Shown here: positions 21,665 through 29,639 of the stretch, piece after piece | Numbering within the stretch: the stretch's first letter is position 1 | Layout of the letters: each line of letters begins with the position of its first letter | Assembly: GCA_009928955.1 (NCBI GenBank) | Contig: SABN01000026.1 | Coordinates: 1 to 33,427, forward strand | DNA from: Opitutia bacterium | Lineage (GTDB): Bacteria; Verrucomicrobiota; Kiritimatiellia; CAIQIC01; Lenti-01 | DNA length: 33,427 nucleotides | Direction: 5' to 3' | The notes under the pieces: model-generated | Seen by the model: the letters and a program-made list of their open reading frames with translations, nothing else | Database searches by the model: none | Told to the model about the DNA's origin: nothing | Made by a program: the position numbers and the translations under genes

Positions 21665-24600
21665 ATGTTCCTCGCCAACGCCTCCACGAAACGACCCATC
21701 GCGATGGGCTGCCTGCTCATCGCCCTCGTCGTGCTCGGACTCAATTCCGCCCGCAAGCTTTCCATCGAGGACATACCTGCGGTCGACATCCCCTACATCG
21801 CCGTGATCACCGCCTGGGTCGGCGCCTCGCCCGAAGACGTGGAGAAAGACGTCAGCAAGTACATCGAGGACGCCGTTTCCGGCATCGACGGCCTCAAGCA
21901 CATCGAGTCCTCCAGCCTCGAGAACGTGTCCCAGGTCGTTCTCGAATTCAACCTCTCCGTCGACGTGGATACGGCCGCGCAGGACGTGCGCGAAAAGCTC
22001 GACCCCATCCTCTCCAAATTGCCTGCGGACGCCGAACGCCCCGTCATCCAGAAGATCAACATCAACGCCAAGCCCATCGCCAACGTCTTCCTCTCCGGCG
22101 AGGCGCCCATCGACGATCTCTACGACTACGCCGACAACGTCGTCGCCGACCGCTTCGCCACCATTCCCGGCGTCGCCGAAGTCCAGGTCATCGGCGGCAA
22201 CGAACGCGAAGTGGGGGTCGAACTCGACCGCGACGCCCTCGCCGCCGCCGGCTTGACCACCTTCGACGTCACGGCCGCCTTGCAGGGCGGCGTCCTCTCC
22301 CTCCCCGGCGGCCGCATCCGCGAGCGCGGCAACGAATATTCCATCCGCTTCGACGCCGAATACCAGGACGTCGCCGACATCGCCGGCCTCGAAGTCGCCA
22401 CCCGGGGCGGCGCCCGCCGCCGCCTCGGCGATCTCGGCACCGTCCGCCTCGCCACCGCCGAAATCCGCCAGCGCGCCATCCTCGACGGCCGGCCAGGCAT
22501 CGTGCTCAAGATCGTCAAGAAGGCGGAGGGCAACATCGTCTCCGTCGTCGCGGAATCGCGCCAGCGCTTCGAGGAAATCCGCCGCACCCTTCCGGGCGGC
22601 ATGGAACTCGCCTGGGTGTCCGACGAGGCCGAAAACATCCAGGCCTCCGTCGATTCCGCCATCTCCGGCGTGCTTCAGGCCGTCGGCGTGTGCGCGCTCA
22701 TCCTCTTCATCTTCCTCGTCAACGTCCGCACGACCATCGTCGTGGCCATCACCATGCCCGTCACCATCTTGATCGGCCTGTTCTTCATGCAGCTCGCCGG
22801 GCAGACGCTCAACACCGTCACCTTGCTGGCCATCGGCCTCTCCACGGGCGTGCTGGTCTCCAATTCCATCGTCGTCCTCGAAAACATCGTTTCGAAGTTC
22901 GAGACCATGGACGACCATTGGGCCGCCGCCGGCGAAGGCGCCTCGGAAGTCACCGTTTCCGTGCTGGCCTCGGCGGGCACCAACGTCATCGTCATGTTTC
23001 CCATCGCCATGATGTCGAGCATGGTCGGCCGCATCCTCGCCCCCTTCGCCGTCGCCACCCTCATCGTCAACGCCGCGTCCATTTTTGTCAGCTTCACCCT
23101 CACCCCCATCCTGTGCGCGATCCTGATGCAGCCCGCCTCGAAGCGCAAGGACACGGCGCTGGCCCGCTTCGGCCAGCGCTGGGACGCCGGCTTCCAGGCG
23201 TTCGCCGTCCGCTACGCCAACGGCCTCCGCCGCATCGCCCGCAGCCGTTTCTTCACCGCCGCCATCGTTCTCGGCTTCGTCGTGCTCTTCTTCGGCACGA
23301 TGAAGTTCGGCGGCGGCCGGCTCGGCTTCACGTTCTTCGAAACCGCCGACAACGGCCGCATCTTCGTTCGCGTCGAAACGCCCCCCTACTACGACCTCGA
23401 AAAGACCGTCGCCCGCCTCGAGGGCATCCAGGCGCGCCTGATGGGCTCTTCCGACCTCCAGCACGTCCTCACCACCGCCGGCAAGGCCGAGTCCATGAGC
23501 GGCCAGGCCAGCGAAGGCGTCTACATGGGCCAGATCGAGCTGTTCTTCGCCCCCAAGACCGCGCGCCGCTGGAAGATCGTCGACCGCATCGGGGAAATCC
23601 GCGCCCTGCTGCGCGACGAAACCGACTGCATGGTCTCCGCCGCGCTGCCCAGCAAGATGGGCGGCCAGAATTTCCAGATCGACCAGAACCTCTCCGGCGA
23701 CGACCTCGAAACCCTCGACCGCGCCGCCCTCGCCATCCAGTCCGCCGCGCTCGCCCTGCCCGGCGTGAGCACGCTCGAAACCACCGTCCGCGACACCAAG
23801 CCCGAAATCCGCATCCAACCCAAGCGCGCCGTCCTGTCGGACCTCGGCCTGCCGGCCTCCCGGCTTGGGGCCATCGTCCGCGCCAATGTCGACGGCATCG
23901 AGGCCGCCAGCTACAAGCGCGGCGACCGCACCTACGACATCCGCGTCAAGCTCGCCGAGCGCGAAGGCAAGGACCAGATCCGCCAGTTCATGCTGCCCGG
24001 CGCCGACGGCCGCCCCATCCCCCTCGAGACCGTCGCCGACGTCGTCGATGCACGGTCCCTCATCCAGATCTACCGCGTCGACAAGCGCCGCACCGTCAAG
24101 ATCCTCGGCGACATCCGGCCCGACGCCACCATGAGCGGCGTCGGCGCCGACATGGCCCGCGCGATTAAAGAAAAGAACCTGCTCCCGGCCGGCTACACCC
24201 TCGGCAACTCCGGCATGTCCGAAATCATGGACGACGCCATCGCCGACTTCGGCGAGGCGATCCTGCTCGCCGTTTTCCTGACGCTGCTCACCCTCTCCGC
24301 CATCCTCGAATCCTGGAGCCGGCCTGGCTTCGTCCTGCTCACGCTCCCCATGGCCCTCATCGGCGTCGTCGCGTCCCTCGTGTTCAGCGGCTCCGCCATC
24401 ACCATCCTCGTCCTCCTCGGCATCCTCATGCTCATCGGCGTCGTCGTCAACGGGGCCATCCTCATCGTGGACAAGATGGCCCAGCACCTCCGCGAAGGCG
24501 TCTGCCGCCGCGAAGCCATGCTCACCGCCATGGTCGAGCAGTTCCGCCCCGTGCTCATGGTCGTGCTGGCCTCCGGGCTCGGCATGCTGCCCATCGCCCT

Positions 24601-24772
24601 CAGTTCCGGCATCGGCTCCGAAAACCGCGCCGGCATCGGCATCGCCTCCGTCGGTGGAATCCTCGTCGCCGGCGTCCTGACCTTGACCCTCCTGCCGCTG
24701 ATCTACACTCTCTTTGCCGGCAAGCCCAAGGCCGAACACCCCGGCGAGCCCACGGAGCCCTGCCCGCATTGA
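21665..24772 (+). CDS. RND-family efflux permease (HAE-1-like) with altered proton-relay residues
   Basis: The 1035-residue inner-membrane pump subunit. The layout is the usual one: TM1 (KRPIAMGCLLIALVVLG), a first periplasmic loop (WVGASPEDVEKDVSKYIEDAVSGI), TM2-6, a long soluble linker, TM7, a second loop, and TM8-12 ending LTLLPLIYTLFAG. It is the right length and position for the partner of the preceding adaptor and TolC-like gene. Oddity: where AcrB has V-D407-D408-A in TM4, this protein reads VSNS (S399, N400), and where AcrB has K940 in TM10 it has N929; the TM11 threonine position is valine. Only the TM11 arginine (FRPVLM) is kept. The family normally uses these residues for proton coupling, so the energy coupling may differ. 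GGAG lies nine bases before the ATG. Confidence 0.9.
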   Translation: MFLANASTKRPIAMGCLLIALVVLGLNSARKLSIEDIPAVDIPYIAVITAWVGASPEDVEKDVSKYIEDAVSGIDGLKHIESSSLENVSQVVLEFNLSVDVDTAAQDVREKLDPILSKLPADAERPVIQKININAKPIANVFLSGEAPIDDLYDYADNVVADRFATIPGVAEVQVIGGNEREVGVELDRDALAAAGLTTFDVTAALQGGVLSLPGGRIRERGNEYSIRFDAEYQDVADIAGLEVATRGGARRRLGDLGTVRLATAEIRQRAILDGRPGIVLKIVKKAEGNIVSVVAESRQRFEEIRRTLPGGMELAWVSDEAENIQASVDSAISGVLQAVGVCALILFIFLVNVRTTIVVAITMPVTILIGLFFMQLAGQTLNTVTLLAIGLSTGVLVSNSIVVLENIVSKFETMDDHWAAAGEGASEVTVSVLASAGTNVIVMFPIAMMSSMVGRILAPFAVATLIVNAASIFVSFTLTPILCAILMQPASKRKDTALARFGQRWDAGFQAFAVRYANGLRRIARSRFFTAAIVLGFVVLFFGTMKFGGGRLGFTFFETADNGRIFVRVETPPYYDLEKTVARLEGIQARLMGSSDLQHVLTTAGKAESMSGQASEGVYMGQIELFFAPKTARRWKIVDRIGEIRALLRDETDCMVSAALPSKMGGQNFQIDQNLSGDDLETLDRAALAIQSAALALPGVSTLETTVRDTKPEIRIQPKRAVLSDLGLPASRLGAIVRANVDGIEAASYKRGDRTYDIRVKLAEREGKDQIRQFMLPGADGRPIPLETVADVVDARSLIQIYRVDKRRTVKILGDIRPDATMSGVGADMARAIKEKNLLPAGYTLGNSGMSEIMDDAIADFGEAILLAVFLTLLTLSAILESWSRPGFVLLTLPMALIGVVASLVFSGSAITILVLLGILMLIGVVVNGAILIVDKMAQHLREGVCRREAMLTAMVEQFRPVLMVVLASGLGMLPIALSSGIGSENRAGIGIASVGGILVAGVLTLTLLPLIYTLFAGKPKAEHPGEPTEPCPH

Positions 24773-24782
24773 TCGAACCGAC

Positions 24783-25487
24783 ATGGCCGCGTCCCGCCCA
24801 TCCCCGCCCGCCGCCCCTCCGGAAAAAATCCTGAAGGAGTCCCGCCACTGGGAACTCCTGCGAATACGCCGCGCCAAGGAAACCCGGCGTTCCGTGTTCC
24901 GCGTGGATGGCCATTACGTGGTCAAGAAATTCGAGATCCCGCTGGATGTCCGCCGCTACCGCCGCCCCTGGCTGGCGGAGGACGCCTGCCTGCGCCGCCT
25001 CGACGGCATCGGCGCCCCGCGCTCCTACGGCTGGTGCGAGGAAACCGAGGCCGACCAGCGCGTCGTCTGGCTGGTGAAGGAATACGTCGCCGGCAAGCCC
25101 GTCGACACCTTCGCCGCGGCCGACCTGCCCGCCGTCGCTCGCCTCATGGCCCGCATCCACAGCCAGCAGATCATCACCGACGACGCCAGCGCCGGAAACT
25201 TCATCCGCACCCTGGACGGGGAGATGCAGTTTTTGGATTTCGGCCGCGCCAAACTGTTCCGCCGGCCCGGCTTCCGGTTCGATCTGCATGCCGGCGGGGA
25301 ACTGGCCAAGTTCCGCCGCGAGGGTCTTCGCTGGAACGCCGAACTCTGGCAGGCCTTTGTCCCGCTCTACGTCGAAGCCTTCGGCGGCTCGCGCTTCCGC
25401 CGCGTCCGCCTCCACGCCGCTTGTTCCGCCGCCACCGCCCTCCGCAGGCTGCGCAAAATTTCACAAGGAAAATCCCCCAGGAGCTGA
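24783..25487 (+). CDS. Lipopolysaccharide kinase-like (Kdo/WaaP-type) protein
   Basis: A 234-residue compact kinase fold. VVKKF (K48/K49) fits the ATP-binding lysine and E66 in WLAEDACLRRL the paired glutamate. LVKEYVAGKPV is the hinge, IHSQQIITDDASAGNFI (D133/D134, N139) the catalytic loop, and FLDFGRAKLFR the metal-binding aspartate (D152). The arrangement resembles WaaP/KdkA/InaA kinases that phosphorylate Kdo or heptose in the LPS inner core, and less so RIO or other small kinases. It follows the RND gene after ten bases and precedes a glycosyltransferase and a PagL-like deacylase, which supports an LOS/lipid A role. ATG 24783 has only a weak ribosome site, so translation may be coupled to the pump gene. 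The substrate is inferred. Confidence 0.7.
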   Translation: MAASRPSPPAAPPEKILKESRHWELLRIRRAKETRRSVFRVDGHYVVKKFEIPLDVRRYRRPWLAEDACLRRLDGIGAPRSYGWCEETEADQRVVWLVKEYVAGKPVDTFAAADLPAVARLMARIHSQQIITDDASAGNFIRTLDGEMQFLDFGRAKLFRRPGFRFDLHAGGELAKFRREGLRWNAELWQAFVPLYVEAFGGSRFRRVRLHAACSAATALRRLRKISQGKSPRS

Positions 25488-25493
25488 CTTCTC

Positions 25494-26585
25494 ATGACCC
25501 GCGTCCTTCTATCCGGCCTCAGCAACGACCGCGTCGAACTGAACCTGGCCTGCGCCCTCCGGAAATCCGGCGTCGAGCTGTTCGCCATCGACGATCCCCA
25601 CAGTTCCGCCATCGAATGGTGCCAGTCCTGCGGCATCCCCCATATGGACCACGAATTCCACAACCGCTTCGAACACGAGGCCATCGTGATCTATCGCGAG
25701 CTCCTGCGCGCGCACGCCTTCGACATCCTCCATTGCCTGACCAACCGCGCCCTCTCCACCGCCCTTCTCGCCACCCGCCACATGGATCGCCCCCCGACAA
25801 TCATCGCCTACCGCGGCACCATGGGCCACCTCCACCACTGGGACCCCGCCTCCCGCCTCTCCTATCTCAGCCCCCGCGTCGACGCCATCGTCTGCGTCTC
25901 CGACGCCGTTCGCCGCTACCTGAAGGAGTTCGACATCCCCGACTCCCGCCTCGACGTGATTTGGAAGGGGCACGATCCCGCCTGGTATTCCGCCTCCCCG
26001 CGCACGGCCCTGGCCGAATTCGGCATCCCTCCCGACGCCGTCGCCGTCGGCTTCGTCGGCAACATCCGCCCCGTCAAAGGCGCCGATGATCTCCTCCGGG
26101 CCTTCGACGGCATCCGCCCCGGGGAAAACATCCACCTCGTCCTGATCGGGGAAGTCCGCGACCGCCACATCGAGAAACAGATTGGCCGGCATCCCCACGT
26201 CCATTTCCTCGGCTTCCGCCCCGACGCCGCCCCGCTCGTCGGCGCCTGCGACGCCGCCGTCATGCCGTCCATCGAGCGCGAAGGCCTCCCCAAAGCCATG
26301 CTGGAAGCCATGGCCCAAGGCATTCCCCCCATCGTGACCGATGTCGGCGGCATGCCCGAGCTGGTCGAGCACGAGGCCTGCGGCCTCGTCGTCCCTCCGC
26401 GCGACCCCGCCGCCCTTCGCGACGCCATCCGCCGCCTGGCGCGGGATGCCGCCCTCCGCCGCCGGATGGGCGCCGCCGCCCGCGCCCGCATCGACGGCCC
26501 CTTCCATTTCCGCCACACCGTCGAGAAAACCCTCGCGCTGTATGCGCGACTGCTGTCCACAGGAACGGAAGCCGCCCGCCTGTGA
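25494..26585 (+). CDS. GT4-family glycosyltransferase
   Basis: A 363-residue retaining GT-B enzyme. The N-terminal domain (RVLLSGLSNDRVELNLACALRKSGVELFAI, AYRGTMGHLHHWDPASRLSYLSP) would bind the acceptor. The C-terminal domain has VGFVGNIRPVKGADDLLRAFDGI, VHFLGFRPDAAPLVGACDAAVMPS, the EX7E motif in EREGLPKAMLEAMAQG, and VTDVGGMPELVEHEACGLVVPP, all typical of family GT4. AGGAG at 25479-25483 precedes ATG 25494. It sits six bases after the kinase-like gene and overlaps the PagL-like gene (GTGA), so the three form one unit. Transfer of a sugar to lipid A/LOS core is the likely job by context; donor and acceptor are unknown. Confidence 0.88.
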   Translation: MTRVLLSGLSNDRVELNLACALRKSGVELFAIDDPHSSAIEWCQSCGIPHMDHEFHNRFEHEAIVIYRELLRAHAFDILHCLTNRALSTALLATRHMDRPPTIIAYRGTMGHLHHWDPASRLSYLSPRVDAIVCVSDAVRRYLKEFDIPDSRLDVIWKGHDPAWYSASPRTALAEFGIPPDAVAVGFVGNIRPVKGADDLLRAFDGIRPGENIHLVLIGEVRDRHIEKQIGRHPHVHFLGFRPDAAPLVGACDAAVMPSIEREGLPKAMLEAMAQGIPPIVTDVGGMPELVEHEACGLVVPPRDPAALRDAIRRLARDAALRRRMGAAARARIDGPFHFRHTVEKTLALYARLLSTGTEAARL

Positions 26586-27130
26586 TCCGGCCACCCCCGA
26601 CTTGGCTCGCCGCTCTGGCGCTTCTGGTCGCGGACACCCCTCCCGCCGCCGCGCATGAGTGGTTCGCGGATGATCCGCCCCTGCTCAGCCTCAGCGTCGG
26701 CGCCGCCCAGATCTTCGACGCCCACCAGGAGGTCTTCTGGGGCGTCGAATACCGCCCCGCTTTCCGCTTCTGCCGCTTCGGACCTTGGTTCTTCTTTGGC
26801 AGCGGGAAAAACGCGGCGTTCTACGCCGCCGCCGGCGTGCAGCTGAACCTCGAACTGGGCCGCGGCTGGGTGCTGACCCCCAGTTTCGGCGGCGGCTACT
26901 ACAACGCCGAAGACGGACTGGACCTCGGCTTCGACGCCGAATTCCGCACCGCCGTCGAGCTGGCCAAGCGTTTCCCCAACGGCCATCGCCTCGGTCTTTG
27001 CGCGGCCCATCTCTCCAACGGATCCCTCAGCGAAAAGAACCCCGGCACCGAGACCCTCGGCCTCGTCTATTCCCTCCCGCTCGACGCCCGGTTCCGCCGC
27101 CGCCCCGACCCCGCGCCCCCCGCCGAATGA
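26582..27130 (+). CDS. PagL-like lipid A 3-O-deacylase
   Basis: A 182-residue exported outer-membrane enzyme-like protein. The signal peptide (AALALLVADTPPAAAH) is followed by barrel-like strands (LLSLSVGAAQIF, FWGVEYRPAFRF, GWVLTPSFGGGYYNAEDGLDLG). The active-site segment is HLSNGSLSEKNPGTE, giving H143, S145 and E157; the spacing H-x-S then E 14 residues after H equals that of the catalytic triad of Pseudomonas aeruginosa PagL (H149, S151, E163). The enzyme would remove the 3-O acyl chain of lipid A. It starts with GTG overlapping the glycosyltransferase stop (GTGA), so it is translationally coupled and completes a kinase-GT-deacylase set. The Arg/Pro-rich tail after the last strand is unusual. 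Confidence 0.82.
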   Translation: MIRPPPTWLAALALLVADTPPAAAHEWFADDPPLLSLSVGAAQIFDAHQEVFWGVEYRPAFRFCRFGPWFFFGSGKNAAFYAAAGVQLNLELGRGWVLTPSFGGGYYNAEDGLDLGFDAEFRTAVELAKRFPNGHRLGLCAAHLSNGSLSEKNPGTETLGLVYSLPLDARFRRRPDPAPPAE

Positions 27131-27144
27131 CCCGCGCGCAACCT

Positions 27145-27173
27145 TTGCCACACCGCCCCGCATGGGGTATAGT
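27145..27173 (+). promoter_or_regulatory. Promoter for the AEC permease
   Basis: TTGCCA (27145-27150), 17 bases, TATAGT (27168-27173). A start about seven bases later leaves almost no leader before ATG 27186, and it rules out the in-frame ATG at 27162. Confidence 0.6.
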
Positions 27174-27185
27174 CCCTTTCCGCAT

Positions 27186-28127
27186 ATGATGTTCTTCTTC
27201 CAGATCCTGTGCATCCTGGGCCTCGTCGCGTGCGGCTTCTTCGCCCGCCGCCGCGGCATGCTTTCGGCGCACGGCACGAACGACCTCGCCCACGTCGCCC
27301 TCTCGCTGATCTACCCCGCCCTCATCTTCGTCTCCATCACTCAACTCTCCTTCGCCGATCTGCGCGCCAACCTCGCCCTCCCCCTCCTCGTCATGGCCAT
27401 CGCCCTCGTCGGCTTCGGCCTCGGCCTGCTCTCCGTCCGCTTTCTCGGAAGCGTCCATTCCGACACCGCCCGCGCCTTCCTGTTCCACTGCCTCGTGAAC
27501 AACTATCTCTTCCTGCCCCTGCCCCTCGTCCTCTTCCGCTACGGCGACCATGGCGTCGCCCTCCTCGTCTTCTCCTCCGTCGGCTACGAGCTCCTGCTCT
27601 GGTCCCTCGGCGTCATGCTCTTCTCCCGCGCCGAGCGCAAGCGCGACCAGCTCAAATCCCTCTTCAGCCCCCCCTTCGTCACCCTCCTCTTCAGCCTCGC
27701 CGTCGTCGCCGCCCGCGATCTGTTTCCTTGGCCCGAAATGCCCGCGTGGCTTTCGATGGCCCACGACACCCTCCGCTCCGGCTTGAAATCCCTCGGCGCC
27801 GCCACCATCGCCCTCTCGATGCTCGTCGCCGGCAGCCGCTTCGCCGTCTTGAAATTCCAAACCATGCTCGGCTGGCGCATCTGGTTCGTCTCCGCCATCC
27901 GGCTTGTCGCCGTCCCCCTCGTCATGATCCCCTTCCTCGCCCGGATCCCCATGGACCCCGCCGCCCGCGGCATCCTCACCATCATCGCCGTCATGCCCTC
28001 CGCCATGGTCAGCGTCCTCTTCTCCGAACGCTACGGCGGCGACACCGATTTCATCGCCGGCGGCCTGTTGCTCACCCACCTCTGGGCGCTCGTCACCGTC
28101 CCCCTCCTCCTCGCCTGGGCGTTCTGA
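27186..28127 (+). CDS. AEC-family (auxin efflux carrier-like) permease
   Basis: A 313-residue inner-membrane protein with about ten predicted transmembrane segments in two groups of five around a charged cytosolic loop (FSRAERKRDQLKSLFSP). Features of the AEC family include the first helix FFQILCILGLVACGFFARRRG, LAHVALSLIYPALIF with the conserved proline, FHCLVNNYLFLPLPLV and the C-terminal IIAVMPSAMVSVLFSERYGGD. Members move organic acids, amino acids or similar anions; the substrate here is unknown. ATG 27186 (or 27189) is chosen because the promoter's -10 box ends at 27173. It has its own promoter and is probably separate from the lipid A genes. It is convergent with purB, with palindromic repeats between. 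Confidence 0.85.
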   Translation: MMFFFQILCILGLVACGFFARRRGMLSAHGTNDLAHVALSLIYPALIFVSITQLSFADLRANLALPLLVMAIALVGFGLGLLSVRFLGSVHSDTARAFLFHCLVNNYLFLPLPLVLFRYGDHGVALLVFSSVGYELLLWSLGVMLFSRAERKRDQLKSLFSPPFVTLLFSLAVVAARDLFPWPEMPAWLSMAHDTLRSGLKSLGAATIALSMLVAGSRFAVLKFQTMLGWRIWFVSAIRLVAVPLVMIPFLARIPMDPAARGILTIIAVMPSAMVSVLFSERYGGDTDFIAGGLLLTHLWALVTVPLLLAWAF

Positions 28128-28142
28128 CGGCCCAGCCATCTC

Positions 28143-28168
28143 CTATCACATATAATTATTAGTGATAG
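28143..28168. other. Short A/T-rich inverted repeat after the permease gene
   Basis: CTATCAC (28143-28149) and GTGATAG (28162-28168) are perfect seven-base arms around an A/T-rich 12-base loop, just after the permease stop and before the TTCCAC palindromes. Its role is unclear; it could be part of a terminator region. Confidence 0.4.
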
Positions 28169-28174
28169 CTTGGG

Positions 28175-28247
28175 TTTTCCACGCTATGGAAAACTTTTCC
28201 GCGATTTTTCCACACGATGGAAAACTTTTTTCCACACCGTGGAAAAC
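28175..28247. repeat. Three TTTTCCAC...GTGGAAAAC palindromes between convergent genes
   Basis: Copies lie at 28175-28194, 28206-28225 and 28228-28247. Each is a near-palindrome with TTTTCCAC and (A/G)TGGAAAAC arms around a four-base core that varies (GCTA, ACGA, ACCG). They share the pattern of the pair at 7890-7925. Each hairpin has T- and A-runs on both sides, which would allow termination on either strand. Confidence 0.8.
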
Positions 28248-28257
28248 CCGCCCCCGC

Positions 28258-29559
28258 CTAGCTCAGCGGCAGCCCCACGGCGCGGAACGTGCGCTTCACG
28301 TCGCGGAAATGCCGCTTCAGGTCGAAGCACGCCGCGAGTTCCCGGCGCGTCGCCGCCTTCGCGATGTCGGCATCCGCCGCCACCAGCTCCAGCAACGGCT
28401 GGCCGCTCTTCCACGCTTCCATCGCGTTGCGCTGCACCCAGCGATAGGCCTCTTCGCGCGCCACGCCCTTCTCCACCAGCAGCAGCAAGACCTGCTGCGA
28501 ATGGATCAGCCCGTGCGTCAGGTCCAGATTTTCCCGCATGCGTCCCGCGTCGACCTTCATTCCCCCCACCAGCGCCGCCAGCTTGGCCAGCATGTAGTCC
28601 AGCAGGATCGTCGCGTCCGGCAAAATGATCCGCTCGGCGGAGGAATGCGAGATGTCGCGCTCGTGCCACAGCGCCACGTTCTCCATCGCGGTCAGCGCAT
28701 AGCCGCGCAGCACCCGCGCCAAGCCGCACAGCTGCTCGGCGATGATCGGATTCCGCTTGTGGGGCATCGCGCTGGAGCCCTTCTGGCCTTTGCCGAAGAA
28801 TTCCTCCACCTCGCGCACCTCGGTGCGCTGCAGGTGCCGGAACTCCTGCGCCCAGCGCTCGATGCTCGTCCCCGCCAGCGCGACCGCCGCCACGAATTCC
28901 GCGTGCCGGTCGCGCTGCAAGATCTGCGTCGAGACCGCCGCGGCCTTCAGCCCCAGCTTTTTGCAGACCGCCGCTTCGATCTTCGGATCCAGATGCGCAT
29001 GCGTGCCCACCGCGCCCGACAGCTTGCCCACGCGCACGGTTTCGCGCGCGGCTTTCAGCCGCGCCAAGGCGCGGCCGAACTCATCGACCATCAGCGCCAT
29101 CTTGAGCCCGAAGGTCGTCGGCTCGGCATGGATGCCGTGGCTGCGGCCGATCATCGGCGTGAACGCGTGCTGCCGGGCCTGGTTCGCCGCCGCCGCCCGC
29201 ACCTGCGCCACCCCCGCGATCAGCAGGTCCGCCGCCGCGACGAGATTGACCGACAGCGCCGTGTCCACCACGTCGGAGCTGGTCATCCCCTTGTGGATGT
29301 GCCGTCCCGCCGGGCCGACGGTCTCGGACACGTTCGTCAGGAACGCGATCACGTCGTGCCGCGTCTCCGCCTCGATCTGGCGGATGCGCTTCACGTCGAA
29401 CGAGGCCTTGCGGCGGATCGCGCTCCACTCCTTCTGCGGAATCAGGCCGGAGTCCGCCATCGCCTCGCAGGCCGCCAGTTCCACCCGGAGCCACGTCCGG
29501 AACTTGTGCTCGTCGGTCCACAGCGCGCCCATTCCGGGCCGGGTGTATCGCTCGATCAT
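28258..29559 (-). CDS. purB: Adenylosuccinate lyase
   Basis: Cleaves SAICAR and adenylosuccinate with release of fumarate in purine synthesis. The 433-residue protein opens with MIERYTRPGMGALWTDEHKF, the usual PurB start. It has ETRHDVIAFL, KGMTSSDVVDTA, GRSHGIHAEPTTFG and the family signature GSSAMPHKRNP in the flexible catalytic loop. Later come ERIILPDATILLDYML and a C-terminal helical domain. Length and order fit the short bacterial type. The start lies one codon before the conserved IERY. The upstream gene on the same strand has its own terminator, so purB is probably transcribed separately. Downstream, the TTCCAC palindromes separate it from the convergent permease. Confidence 0.96.
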   Translation of the reverse strand: MIERYTRPGMGALWTDEHKFRTWLRVELAACEAMADSGLIPQKEWSAIRRKASFDVKRIRQIEAETRHDVIAFLTNVSETVGPAGRHIHKGMTSSDVVDTALSVNLVAAADLLIAGVAQVRAAAANQARQHAFTPMIGRSHGIHAEPTTFGLKMALMVDEFGRALARLKAARETVRVGKLSGAVGTHAHLDPKIEAAVCKKLGLKAAAVSTQILQRDRHAEFVAAVALAGTSIERWAQEFRHLQRTEVREVEEFFGKGQKGSSAMPHKRNPIIAEQLCGLARVLRGYALTAMENVALWHERDISHSSAERIILPDATILLDYMLAKLAALVGGMKVDAGRMRENLDLTHGLIHSQQVLLLLVEKGVAREEAYRWVQRNAMEAWKSGQPLLELVAADADIAKAATRRELAACFDLKRHFRDVKRTFRAVGLPLS

Positions 29560-29582
29560 GGTCTGCCTCCTGGCCGCCAATG

Positions 29583-29612
29583 AAAACGCCGGAAGCCTCG
29601 CGGGTTCCGGCG
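29583..29612 (-). terminator. Rho-independent terminator after the YfgM-like gene
   Basis: On the minus strand CGCCGGAA (29612-29605) pairs with TTCCGGCG (29594-29587) around a ten-base loop and is followed by TTTT. It sits 28 bases after the YfgM-like stop and 24 bases before the purB start. Confidence 0.75.
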
Positions 29613-29639
29613 CTTCTTCATCGGCCTCTCCGTTCCGCC

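Noticed and set aside
21644-24877. 1077-residue minus-strand open frame opposite the RND gene
   Set aside because: Long open shadow frames are expected opposite GC-rich codons. The composition is Asp/Gly/His-rich and no domain is visible, while the sense frame encodes a complete RND protein.
28175-28247. CRISPR-like array of 20-bp repeats
   Set aside because: The spacing is only 2-11 bases and each unit is itself palindromic, which does not fit spacers.
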